The translations under genes and the position numbers were made by a program. The notes below the pieces were generated by a model, which saw only the letters and a list, made by a program, of their open reading frames with translations, was not told the DNA's origin and searched no databases. DNA of 64,000 bases from the NCBI GenBank assembly GCA_035532415.1, contig DATKRB010000001.1, positions 39,303-103,302 of the forward strand, given 5' to 3'. Source of the DNA: DATKRB01 sp035532415. Its GTDB lineage: Bacteria; Actinomycetota; Acidimicrobiia; Acidimicrobiales; RAAP-2. Shown here piece after piece: positions 24,834-32,776 of this stretch (the stretch's first letter is position 1; each line of letters starts with the position of its first letter).

Positions 24834-24947
24834 GGTAACAGCCGCGCCCGGGTGGAGGGCGGGGAGGAGGGCGCCTCCTGGTCGGAAGCTGCCGGATGAG
24901 TGACCTCGACGGGCGACGCCACCCCCTCGTCGCGGAGGGCGTGGTCG

Positions 24948-25032
24948 CGGAGGGAGTGGGATTCGAACCCACGGAGACTTGCGTCCCACGGCTTTTCAAG
25001 AGCCGCGCATTCGTCCGCTCTGCCATCCCTCC
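24948..25032 (-). tRNA. tRNA-Ser (anticodon TGA)
   Basis: The minus strand gives acceptor GGAGGGA/TCCCTCC with discriminator G. The anticodon stem CGGCT/AGCCG closes the loop CTTGAAA (anticodon TGA). A long variable arm (GGGACGCAAGTCTCC) and T arm GTGGG-TTCGAAT-CCCAC complete it. The long variable arm and G73 are typical of serine tRNAs. Length is 85 nt, and CCA is not encoded. Confidence 0.95.
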
Positions 25033-25240
25033 GGATGCCGGGCCGGCCCCGGGCCGGCCCGGGGCCCAAGGGTACGCGACGGGCGGCACCCACCGTCGCC
25101 CGGGGATCCTCCTGCCGGTGGAGCTCCGGCCCTGGTCCCCCGGCGGGTCCGTGCTCGGATCCCCGCGCCGGCCAGTCCCCGATCCGGCGGATGCGCGGCG
25201 CTAACCTGCCGGAAAACGACAGCAGGGATGGCGAACCGAC

Positions 25241-27232
25241 ATGATCGACGAAGTCGCCACAGGCGAAGACGGACGATCCGGCTGGCCCGGCTCCGAGGAG
25301 ACTCGAGCGCTGCAGAGGCTCGTCGCGACGGCGGTGGTGGACGAGCGGGGGATCTTCCGCTCCGCGAGCGAGCGCTGGTGCGCGCTCGTACGCCGTTCCC
25401 GCGACGAGGTGCTCGGCACGCGATGGGAGGAGATCCTCGGACCCGAGGTCGCCGGGATCGACCTCGGGAGTCCCGGGCCTGGCTCCGCCACGACCCGAAG
25501 GTTCGAGTCCCGCGTCGCTGGGCGGGACGGAAGGTGCGGGCCGGTTCGCCTCGAGATGGCCCCTCTGGCGGATGGCGACGAGGCCTCCGGCTGGCTGCTG
25601 GTGGCCCATGAGGGGGGGCACCAGCCTCCCGGGGACGCGGTCGCGGGGGGCGGGCTCGAGCAGAGCCGGCGCCGGCTGCTCGGCATCTTCGACAACTCGG
25701 CCGACGCGGTGACCGTCCTCAACCCTGACGGTTCGTGGCGTGCCGCCAGGACGAGCGGCAGCAACCTGCTCGGGCTTCCCGACGGGCTTCCCGACGGTCT
25801 CTCCGGGGACGGCCTCACCGGCGAAGGGGACCCGATGTCGGCGGTGCACCCCGATGACCGGCCCTCGGTCCGGCGCGCCATCGGCGAGCTGGCCCGCCGG
25901 ACCGATCAGTCCTTCGGCGAGCGCTTCGAGTTCCGGGTCCGGGGTGCCGACGGGCGGTGGCTGTGGCTCGAGACCCGCGGGGTCAACCTGGTGGACGATC
26001 CGGCTCTCGGGGGCATCGTGCTCCACTCACGGGACGTGACGGAGTCGCACGAGGCGGCCGAGGCTCTCAGCTCGATGGCCAGCCGCCTGACCTCGCTGGT
26101 ATCCAACCTGTTCGTCGGCGTCATGATGGCGGACGAGCACGACGAGCTCATTTTCGCCAACCGGGCGGCCAGCCAGATGTTCGGGCTCGGCGGCGAGCCA
26201 GAACGGCTGATCCGCATGAGCGGTGGCATGTTGAGCGCCCACCTGCAGCGGCTCCACCGTGACCTGCACGCGCTCGAACGGATCAGTGAGATCGTGGTCG
26301 AACGTCGGGTGGTGATGGAGGAGCGGGTCGAGCTCACCAACGGCCGCACCCTGTCCCGCTCGTTCGTCCCCATCCTCGACGACGGGGCCTACCGCGGGCA
26401 TCTGTGGCTCTACCGCGACCTCACCGACGAGATCGCCGTCGCCGCCGAACGCGAGTACCTGCTCAGGATGGAGAAGGAGCAGAACGCCCGGTTGACCGAG
26501 CTCGACTCGCTCAAGTCCGACCTGGTGGCCTCGGTGTCCCACGAGCTCCGGACGCCGCTCACCTCCATCGTGAGCTTCACCCACCTGCTCCGCGACGGCC
26601 TGGGCACCGACGGCGTGGCGGACCAGGCCGAATTCCTCGACATCATCACCCGGAACACCGACCGACTGCTCCGGCTGGTGGACGATCTCCTCCTGCTCGA
26701 CCGGCTCGAGTCCAACAGCCTGCAGGTCAGCAACGAATGGGTGGACTTTCCGTCCCTGGTCGATATCGCCGTGTCGTCGATCCGCCCCGCGGCCAACGAG
26801 AAGGGGGTGACCTTGGTGAGCGAGTCCGCCTCCGGTCCACCGCTGGTCGGCGACGTCGACCGCCTCGGTCAGCTGATCGACAATCTGCTGGCCAACGCGG
26901 TGAAGTTCACGCCGACCAAAGGGCAGGTCCGGACCGAGGTGTCGCGCACGCCTGACGGGTGGCGGTTGGTGGTGAGCGACACGGGCATCGGCATACCGAT
27001 GGACGAGCAGCACGAGCTCTTTCAGCGGTTCTACCGGGCCTCCAATGCCCGCCAGGCGTCGGCGTCGGGGTCCGGTCTCGGGCTGCTCATCGCCCTGCGC
27101 ATCACCGAGCTGCACCAGGGCAGCATCGACGTCAGGAGCGTCGAGGGAAGGGGCACGACCGTGACCGTCGAGCTGCGGGGGGCCGCCCGGCCCTCGCTCC
27201 CACCGTCCCCGCTGGCGGAGAGCAGCTCGTGA
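25241..27232 (+). CDS. PAS-domain sensor histidine kinase
   Basis: The 663-aa product appears cytoplasmic (no signal peptide or membrane helix). Three PAS-like segments lie at roughly residues 15-110, 140-270 and 280-400, the middle one with a PAC-like WLWLETRGVNLVDDP. HisKA follows with SVSHELRTPLTSIVSF (His434 phosphorylated). HATPase_c has QLIDNLLANAVKFTP (N box), VSDTGIGIP (G1), LFQRFYRA (F box) and SGLGLLIALRI (G2). The signal is unknown; redox, gas or small ligands are typical of PAS kinases. Its stop overlaps the GTG of the response regulator, so the two form a two-component pair. Confidence 0.92.
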   Translation: MIDEVATGEDGRSGWPGSEETRALQRLVATAVVDERGIFRSASERWCALVRRSRDEVLGTRWEEILGPEVAGIDLGSPGPGSATTRRFESRVAGRDGRCGPVRLEMAPLADGDEASGWLLVAHEGGHQPPGDAVAGGGLEQSRRRLLGIFDNSADAVTVLNPDGSWRAARTSGSNLLGLPDGLPDGLSGDGLTGEGDPMSAVHPDDRPSVRRAIGELARRTDQSFGERFEFRVRGADGRWLWLETRGVNLVDDPALGGIVLHSRDVTESHEAAEALSSMASRLTSLVSNLFVGVMMADEHDELIFANRAASQMFGLGGEPERLIRMSGGMLSAHLQRLHRDLHALERISEIVVERRVVMEERVELTNGRTLSRSFVPILDDGAYRGHLWLYRDLTDEIAVAAEREYLLRMEKEQNARLTELDSLKSDLVASVSHELRTPLTSIVSFTHLLRDGLGTDGVADQAEFLDIITRNTDRLLRLVDDLLLLDRLESNSLQVSNEWVDFPSLVDIAVSSIRPAANEKGVTLVSESASGPPLVGDVDRLGQLIDNLLANAVKFTPTKGQVRTEVSRTPDGWRLVVSDTGIGIPMDEQHELFQRFYRASNARQASASGSGLGLLIALRITELHQGSIDVRSVEGRGTTVTVELRGAARPSLPPSPLAESSS

Positions 27233-27918
27233 CCGCTCGCGTCCTGGTGGTGGAGGACGACGTCGACATCTGGCGCTCGTTGCAGATCCTGCTGCAACGG
27301 GCCGGCTACGAGCTGTTGTGGGCGGCGGATGGTCCCGACGGGCTCCGGAGCCTGCGCGAGGACCATCCGGACCTGGTGATCCTCGACGTCGGCCTCCCGA
27401 AGCTCGACGGCTGGGCCGTGCTGGAGCGGATCCGTGACCACAGCGAGATCCCGGTCATCCTGCTCACCGCCCGGGGGCTCGAGACCGACAAGGTCCGGGG
27501 CCTCCTGGGCGGCGCCGACGACTACCTGACGAAACCCTTCAGCAACGAGGAGCTGGTGGCCCGGGTGGCCGCGTTGCTGCGGCGCTCACCCGTCACCAGG
27601 TCCGAGCCGTCGGTCTTCGAGGACGGGGCGATCCGGGTCGACCTGGCGCGCCATACGGTGGAGGCCGCAGGGCAGCCGGTCCTGCTCACGCCATCGGAGT
27701 TCCGCCTCCTCGCCGCCCTGGTCCGTCACCCCGGGCAGGTGCTCTCGCACGGGCAGCTGCTCGAGCAGGCGTGGCACGACCCGACCCGGACCGGCCCGGG
27801 CCGGGTGAAGTTCACGATCCTCAGCTTGCGCCGGAAGCTGGGGTGGACCGACCTCCACGACAGCCCGGTGGAGACGGTGCGGGGGTTCGGCTACCGCTAC
27901 CGACCTGTCCGGGGCTGA
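27229..27918 (+). CDS. OmpR/PhoB-family response regulator
   Basis: The 229-aa product has a receiver domain opening VLVVEDDVDIWRSLQ (acidic pair), LVILDVGLPKLDG (phosphorylated Asp near residue 51), PVILLTARG (the Thr switch) and DYLTKPFSNEEL (conserved Lys). A winged-helix DNA-binding domain follows, with LTPSEFRLLAALVRHPGQV and VETVRGFGYRYRP. GTG 27229 overlaps the kinase stop (GTGA). It is the cognate regulator of the upstream kinase. Confidence 0.94.
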   Translation: MTARVLVVEDDVDIWRSLQILLQRAGYELLWAADGPDGLRSLREDHPDLVILDVGLPKLDGWAVLERIRDHSEIPVILLTARGLETDKVRGLLGGADDYLTKPFSNEELVARVAALLRRSPVTRSEPSVFEDGAIRVDLARHTVEAAGQPVLLTPSEFRLLAALVRHPGQVLSHGQLLEQAWHDPTRTGPGRVKFTILSLRRKLGWTDLHDSPVETVRGFGYRYRPVRG

Positions 27919-28031
27919 TCGGGCCGGGGATTCCTACCGGACGGCAACCTCCGGCAAACCGGGGCGGCCCCTCGGGCCTGGCATCGTGTCCCCACGAGCT
28001 GGTCGACCAGCGAAGGACGCAAGGACCCGTG

Positions 28032-28415
28032 ATGCTGGCGCCAACCCAACGATCCGTCAGACGGCTGCTGATCGTCGGCGACGATTCGATGGGGACCTTC
28101 GCGACCAGGGTGCTCCGCCGAGCCGGCTTCACCACCACCCATGTGGGGAGCGGCGAGGAGGCGATCCCGGTGCTGACCCAGGGGGCGTGGGACGCCATGC
28201 TGACCGACGCCCAGCTTCCGGGGATGTCCGGGCTCGAGCTCGCGTCAGCGGCTCGCGGAGCCCACCCCGGCCTCGGAATCGCCATCATGAGCACGTACAC
28301 CTCGGCCGAGATGGTCGCCCAGCTCGAGCGCTGTGGGGCCGATGCCCTGCTGGCGAAACCCCTGACCCCGGCGGGCCTGACCGCCCGCATGAAGGAGCTG
28401 TTGGCGGTCGGCTAG
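28032..28415 (+). CDS. single-domain response regulator (receiver only)
   Basis: The 127-aa product is a stand-alone receiver: LLIVGDDSMGTFATRVLR (acidic pair), AMLTDAQLPGMSGLEL (phosphorylated Asp), IAIMSTYTSAE and ALLAKPLTPAGL (conserved Lys). There is no output domain, so it probably acts by protein contact, possibly in a phosphorelay with the kinase 0.8 kb upstream. ATG 28032 is preferred because AAGGA lies 6 nt upstream; GTG 28029 is the alternative. It is separated from the OmpR-type gene by about 110 nt and may have its own promoter. Confidence 0.82.
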   Translation: MLAPTQRSVRRLLIVGDDSMGTFATRVLRRAGFTTTHVGSGEEAIPVLTQGAWDAMLTDAQLPGMSGLELASAARGAHPGLGIAIMSTYTSAEMVAQLERCGADALLAKPLTPAGLTARMKELLAVG

Positions 28416-28467
28416 CCAAGCCCGCCCGGCGGCGGCCGACGGGGAGACCGGGCCGAGCCCACCCGGC

Positions 28468-30309
28468 TCAGGAAGCCCCCTCGCGGGCCGAGCGGGCCCG
28501 GCTTCGGAGCCGGCCCCGGATCGAGCCGTCGAGCACGACCTTGCGCAGCCGGACCTGCTTCGGTGTGACCTCTACGCATTCGTCGTCGGCGATGAACTCC
28601 AACGCCTGCTCGAGCGAGAGGTTCAGCGGAGGCGTCAGACGCTCGAGCTCGTCGGCAGTGGACGAGCGGACGTTCGTGAGCTTCTTCTCCTTGGTCGGGT
28701 TCACGTCCATCTCGTCGATCCGGGCGTTCTCGCCCACCACCATCCCCTCGTACACGTCGACGCCGGGCCCGACGAGCAGGGTGCCGCGATCCTGCAGGTT
28801 CATCAGCGCGTAGGTGGTGGTCACCCCGCGGCGGTCGGCCACCATCGACCCGTTCCGGCGCGTCCTGAGCTCGCCGTGCCACGGCTCCCAGCCGTCGAAG
28901 ACGTGGTGCAGCACCCCGGTCCCCCGCGTCTCCGTGAGGAATTCGGTGCGGAAGCCGACCAGGCCTCGGGCCGGGACCCGATAGTCGAGCCGGACCCAGC
29001 CGGTGCCGTGGTTGACCATCTCCACCATGGTCCCTTTGCGCAGCGCCAGCAGCTGGGTGACCACGCCGAGGTAGTCGTCCGGGACGTCCACCGCGACCCG
29101 CTCCACCGGCTCGTGCACCTTGCCGTCGATCTCACGCGTGACCACCTGAGGCTTTCCCACCGTGAGCTCGAAACCTTCACGCCGCATGGTCTCCACCAGC
29201 ACGGCCAGTTGGAGCTCCCCGCGGCCCTGCACCTCCCAGACGTCGGGACGCTCGGAAGGGCCGACCCGGAGCGACACGTTGCCGACCAGCTCGGCGTCGA
29301 GCCGGCTCTTCAGCAGCCGGGCCGTGAGCTTGGTCCCCTCGCTGCCGGCGAGCGGAGCGGTGTTGATGCCGATCGTCATGGTGAGGCTCGGCTCGTCGAC
29401 GGTGATCGCCGGCAACGGGCGCGGATCGTCACCATCGGCGAGGGTCTCGCCGATGGTGATCTCGGGCATCCCGGCCACCGCGGCGATCTCGCCGGGTCCC
29501 GCCTCCTCGGCCGGTGCCCGGTCGAGCGCCTCGGTGACGTACAGCTCGGTCACCTTCGTCTTGGTGATCGACCCGTCGAGCCGGCACCAGCTGACCGTGG
29601 TCCCTTTGCGCAGCGTGCCGTGGTAGACCCGGCAGATGGCCAGGCGCCCCACGTAGGGCGACGCGTCGAGGTTGCAGACCAGGGCCTGCAGGGGCGCGTC
29701 CGGGTCGAACTCCGGAGCCGGGACATGCCGGATGATCGCGTCGAAGAGCGGTGCCAGGTCCTTGCCCTCCACCCCGCGCTCCTCGGAGGCCCACCCCGCT
29801 CTGGCATTGGCGTAGAGGATGGGGAAGTCGATCTGCTCCTCGTCGGCGTCGAGGTCGAGGAAGAGCTCCTCGACCTCGTGGACGACCTCGTCGATGCGGG
29901 CGTCGGGCCGGTCGACCTTGTTCACCACCAGGACCACCGGCAACCTGGCTTCGAGGGCCTTGCGCAGGACGAACCGCGTCTGGGGAAGCGGGCCCTCGGA
30001 AGCGTCCACCAACAACAGGACGCCGTCCACCATGGTCAGGCCGCGCTCCACCTCCCCGCCGAAATCGGCGTGCCCCGGGGTGTCGACGATGTTGAGCTTC
30101 ACCCCGCCGTAGCGGACGGCCGTGTTCTTGGCGAGGATCGTGATGCCCTTCTCGCGCTCGAGATCGCCCGAGTCGAGGACGCGATCGGCCACCTCCTCGT
30201 TCACCCTGAACGCCCCCGTCTGCCAGAGCATGGCGTCCACCAAGGTGGTCTTGCCGTGGTCGACGTGGGCCACGATGGCGACGTTCCGGATGTCGTCACG
30301 GGTCTTCAT
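28468..30309 (-). CDS. typA: ribosome-associated GTPase TypA/BipA
   Basis: A translation-factor GTPase of the EF-G family that binds the ribosome and assists 50S assembly or stress growth. G1 is VAHVDHGKTTLVDAML, G3 is DTPGHADFGGEVER and G4 is NKVDRPDAR. Domain II/III and the TypA-specific C-terminal domain (RVPARGLVGFRTEFLTETRG) follow. At 613 aa it is full length. ATG 30309 begins MKTRDDIRNVAIV, matching the family's N-terminal end. Confidence 0.96.
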   Translation of the reverse strand: MKTRDDIRNVAIVAHVDHGKTTLVDAMLWQTGAFRVNEEVADRVLDSGDLEREKGITILAKNTAVRYGGVKLNIVDTPGHADFGGEVERGLTMVDGVLLLVDASEGPLPQTRFVLRKALEARLPVVLVVNKVDRPDARIDEVVHEVEELFLDLDADEEQIDFPILYANARAGWASEERGVEGKDLAPLFDAIIRHVPAPEFDPDAPLQALVCNLDASPYVGRLAICRVYHGTLRKGTTVSWCRLDGSITKTKVTELYVTEALDRAPAEEAGPGEIAAVAGMPEITIGETLADGDDPRPLPAITVDEPSLTMTIGINTAPLAGSEGTKLTARLLKSRLDAELVGNVSLRVGPSERPDVWEVQGRGELQLAVLVETMRREGFELTVGKPQVVTREIDGKVHEPVERVAVDVPDDYLGVVTQLLALRKGTMVEMVNHGTGWVRLDYRVPARGLVGFRTEFLTETRGTGVLHHVFDGWEPWHGELRTRRNGSMVADRRGVTTTYALMNLQDRGTLLVGPGVDVYEGMVVGENARIDEMDVNPTKEKKLTNVRSSTADELERLTPPLNLSLEQALEFIADDECVEVTPKQVRLRKVVLDGSIRGRLRSRARSAREGAS

Positions 30310-30411
30310 GGGCTTAGTGGACCCTACTGGTCGTGACGCCCGCCCCGTGACGGCCCAGCGGCCGGGCACCATCGGGTCCGGCCGCCGGCACCGATGACCC
30401 CGCCCGGACGG

Positions 30412-31302
30412 TCAGGCGGCCGGGCGGCGGCGCCGAGGCTCGAGGGCGGTCCCGACCACCCGGAGCACGGTCTCCGCGGCCAGCTCGAGCAGGATCCGAT
30501 CGACGGAGAGGGCGAGGGCCCGACCGGTCTGCGGCCACCACCCGACGATCCGAACCGGCACCGGGGACCCTGGCACCAGCGCATGGGCCAGCGCGGTGAC
30601 CCCGAGCTCCGCCCGACTGGTCGGACCAGGCCAGCCGGTCATCACCGAGAAGAGCGCGAGCCCGGGCCCCGGGACCAGGGCGGCTCCGCCCGGGTGGCCG
30701 GGCGCCGGAAGGGGTACCCGCACCTCCGCCCGACCGCGGATCCCGATCCTCGGGGCGGACGGGCAGTCCCACCAGCGGTCCGACCCGCCGATCTCCGCGT
30801 GGGGTCCGACCCGTTGCCAGACGAGCGAACCGTACAGGGACGTCACCCACGTGACCGCCTCCACGAGCACCGCCTTACGGGCGCCGGGGGAGAGGGTCGA
30901 CAGCCATCGGCCGAGCGAGCCGGATCGGTCGAGGCCGTCCGAGGCCCCATGCAGCGTGGAGCGCATGACGGCGAGCACCGCGGAGGCGGGGGCCTGGTGG
31001 TCCGCCAGGCACAACCGCACTGCCGCGAGGCCGAGGGTCCTCCTCGCCCCCCGGGCCGACCACTCGAACGGACCGGGGGTCGGCGGCCGGGAGGGTCCGT
31101 GACCGGTGGAGCGGACGAGATAGCCGTCGACCCGGAGCCGTCCCCCGACCGGTCCGGGAGCGGACCCTGCGAGATCCTGCCGCAACCGGTCGCGCACGGA
31201 TGTCCGGTCGAGCTCGGATATCACCCCCTCCGCCGGTGCCAGCAGCGTGTCGGTGAGCGTGGCGGCCCGCGGGAGGACGACGAGCGAGGGGGTGACGGCC
31301 AT
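30412..31302 (-). CDS. hypothetical protein coupled to a RecB-like nuclease-fold gene
   Basis: I do not recognise this 296-aa protein. It begins AVTPSLVVLPRAATLTDTLL and contains GGRLRVDGYLVRSTG, SGSLGRWLSTLSPGARKAVLVEAVTW and a C-terminal VPVRIVGWWPQTGRALALSVDR ahead of an Arg-rich end. There is no signal peptide or membrane helix. The ATG shares one base with the stop of the upstream nuclease-like gene (TGATG at 31300-31304), so the pair is almost certainly co-translated and may work as a complex. Composition matches neighbouring core genes. Confidence 0.65.
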   Translation of the reverse strand: MAVTPSLVVLPRAATLTDTLLAPAEGVISELDRTSVRDRLRQDLAGSAPGPVGGRLRVDGYLVRSTGHGPSRPPTPGPFEWSARGARRTLGLAAVRLCLADHQAPASAVLAVMRSTLHGASDGLDRSGSLGRWLSTLSPGARKAVLVEAVTWVTSLYGSLVWQRVGPHAEIGGSDRWWDCPSAPRIGIRGRAEVRVPLPAPGHPGGAALVPGPGLALFSVMTGWPGPTSRAELGVTALAHALVPGSPVPVRIVGWWPQTGRALALSVDRILLELAAETVLRVVGTALEPRRRRPAA

Positions 31303-32111
31303 CACCGGACCTGCTCCCGGTCCCGCGAAGCGCAGAGGGCAGCGAGCCCGGCGATGGTGCGCCGGACGGCGAGCGTCAGGTGCTCCTCGGTGAGGTCCTC
31401 CGCCCGGGTCTCCCCTGAGGGGGTGTAGTGCGAGACGACCCGGAACGGCGGTGCGCCGCTGCGGAGGGTCTCGAGGAGGGCGGCGAAATGCAGCTCGTCG
31501 CGGTGCTCGGCCCGTGGGGTACCTGACGTGATCTCCACCAGACAGACCGAGGCACGACCCTCGGAGGGCGCGCCGATCAGCAGGTCGACCGACCCGGCCA
31601 AGACGATCCTGCCCCCGGCCAGCGGGATCGTGATCCGGTCCTGGGTTCGCGGGAGCCAGCGGGCCGGGAGCATGGTCCACTGCTCCCGAAGGGCGAGGGC
31701 GTGGCGGGCGACCTCGGCCCGCAAGGCGCCACGCTCGCCAGCGGCGAGCTTGCCGACGAAGGCCACGACGTCGGCCCGGGCGGGATCGACCATGAGGGCT
31801 CCCATGGCGTCCCCCATGGGGTCCTCGATCCGGCCCGTGGCGACGAGCTGTCGAAAGAGGTTCCCGACGAGCACTCCCCGGGCGATGGGAAGGTTCACGG
31901 TCCGCGGCGCGCCCGGGTCGACGGTGACCGGCGTGCCGGCACCTGCGAGCGCCCCGGTCAGCGCCCGACCGGAGATGACGAGGGCCGACGCGCCGGCGAG
32001 GCGCGAGCACGGTTCGGACACACCGTCCTCCAGCCACTCGCGGAGGCCGCCCGCGAGTCCGGGGTCGACGACGGGCCGCCTGCGGTGGTCACCGCGCAGG
32101 AGCGCGAGCAT
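31302..32111 (-). CDS. PD-(D/E)XK (RecB/Cas4-like) nuclease-fold protein, possibly inactive
   Basis: A 269-aa product from ATG 32111; the frame is open upstream through a repetitive Gly/Val/Pro stretch, so a longer protein is possible. The C-terminal half has the RecB-nuclease pattern: IVLAGSVDLLIGAPSEG (Asp ligand), VCLVEITSG (where the motif would normally read E-x-K) and a following helix HRDELHFAALLETLRSG in place of the usual QLxxYA motif. The catalytic Lys is replaced by Thr, so activity is doubtful. The downstream gene overlaps its stop. Confidence 0.6.
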   Translation of the reverse strand: MLALLRGDHRRRPVVDPGLAGGLREWLEDGVSEPCSRLAGASALVISGRALTGALAGAGTPVTVDPGAPRTVNLPIARGVLVGNLFRQLVATGRIEDPMGDAMGALMVDPARADVVAFVGKLAAGERGALRAEVARHALALREQWTMLPARWLPRTQDRITIPLAGGRIVLAGSVDLLIGAPSEGRASVCLVEITSGTPRAEHRDELHFAALLETLRSGAPPFRVVSHYTPSGETRAEDLTEEHLTLAVRRTIAGLAALCASRDREQVR

Positions 32112-32346
32112 CCGCGGAGCACCTTCGGGCACGCCGGGCACGCCGGGCACGCCCGCCCCGCCCGGCGCGCCCCGCCCGGTCGGCCCCGTAGCGCGACAGG
32201 GCACCGGAGGGGATTGGACGGTCGCGGTGCACGGGGCCACGTCTGCAGCCTGCCGGGCGGGTGTATCACGGGGCGCCCGGGACGGCCCCACCCCGGTGGC
32301 CACGGGAGCACTGTGCTGCGCCGCTATCCCGTAGCCTCTGTCGCGG

Positions 32347-32592
32347 ATGTCCCTACCGCCTTTCTCCGCTCCGGCCTCGGAGGTCGCCTTCGGGATCGTG
32401 TTCGGCGTGTTCGTCGTCGCCATCGCGGTGCTCGCCGTGGTGACCGTCACCTGGGCGGTGCGGCGGGACCGGCCGGGCCGGGAGGCGTGGCGGCGGCGGA
32501 TGAGCGAGAGCGGGGAAGGCGCCGACCCCACCGGCGCCGACGGTCGACGCCCGGGGGGCCGGCCGGGTCGGGAGGTCGACCGATCCTCGTGA
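32347..32592 (+). CDS. small single-pass membrane protein
   Basis: The 81-aa product starts MSLPPFSAPASEVAFGIVFG. It has one strong transmembrane helix (residues 11-33, ending AVVTVTWAVRR) and a charged, disordered C-terminal tail (RPGREAWRRRMSESGEG...). The N-terminal end is probably outside or periplasmic by the positive-inside rule. It resembles small actinobacterial membrane proteins of unknown role. A TAGCCT box lies just upstream. Next on this strand is lhr, about 180 nt downstream. Confidence 0.65.
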   Translation: MSLPPFSAPASEVAFGIVFGVFVVAIAVLAVVTVTWAVRRDRPGREAWRRRMSESGEGADPTGADGRRPGGRPGREVDRSS

Positions 32593-32776
32593 CCGATCCG
32601 GCGAGGTCGTGGACGTGGTCGCGGTCGGCTCGCCGGGCCGCACTGCCCGCCGCCTTCCGACGCAGGACGCCGCCCGGAGGCTCGAGCTGTTGCCTCCCGG
32701 GGTGGAGATGGTGGTGTTCAGCGGGGGTGGCGAGCCGTCGGGTGATGGAGGCACACCCACCTGATGGAATAGGGGG

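Noticed and set aside
24896..25204. Short plus-strand frames over tRNA-Ser.
   Set aside because: They cover a well-formed tRNA on the other strand and lack coding character.
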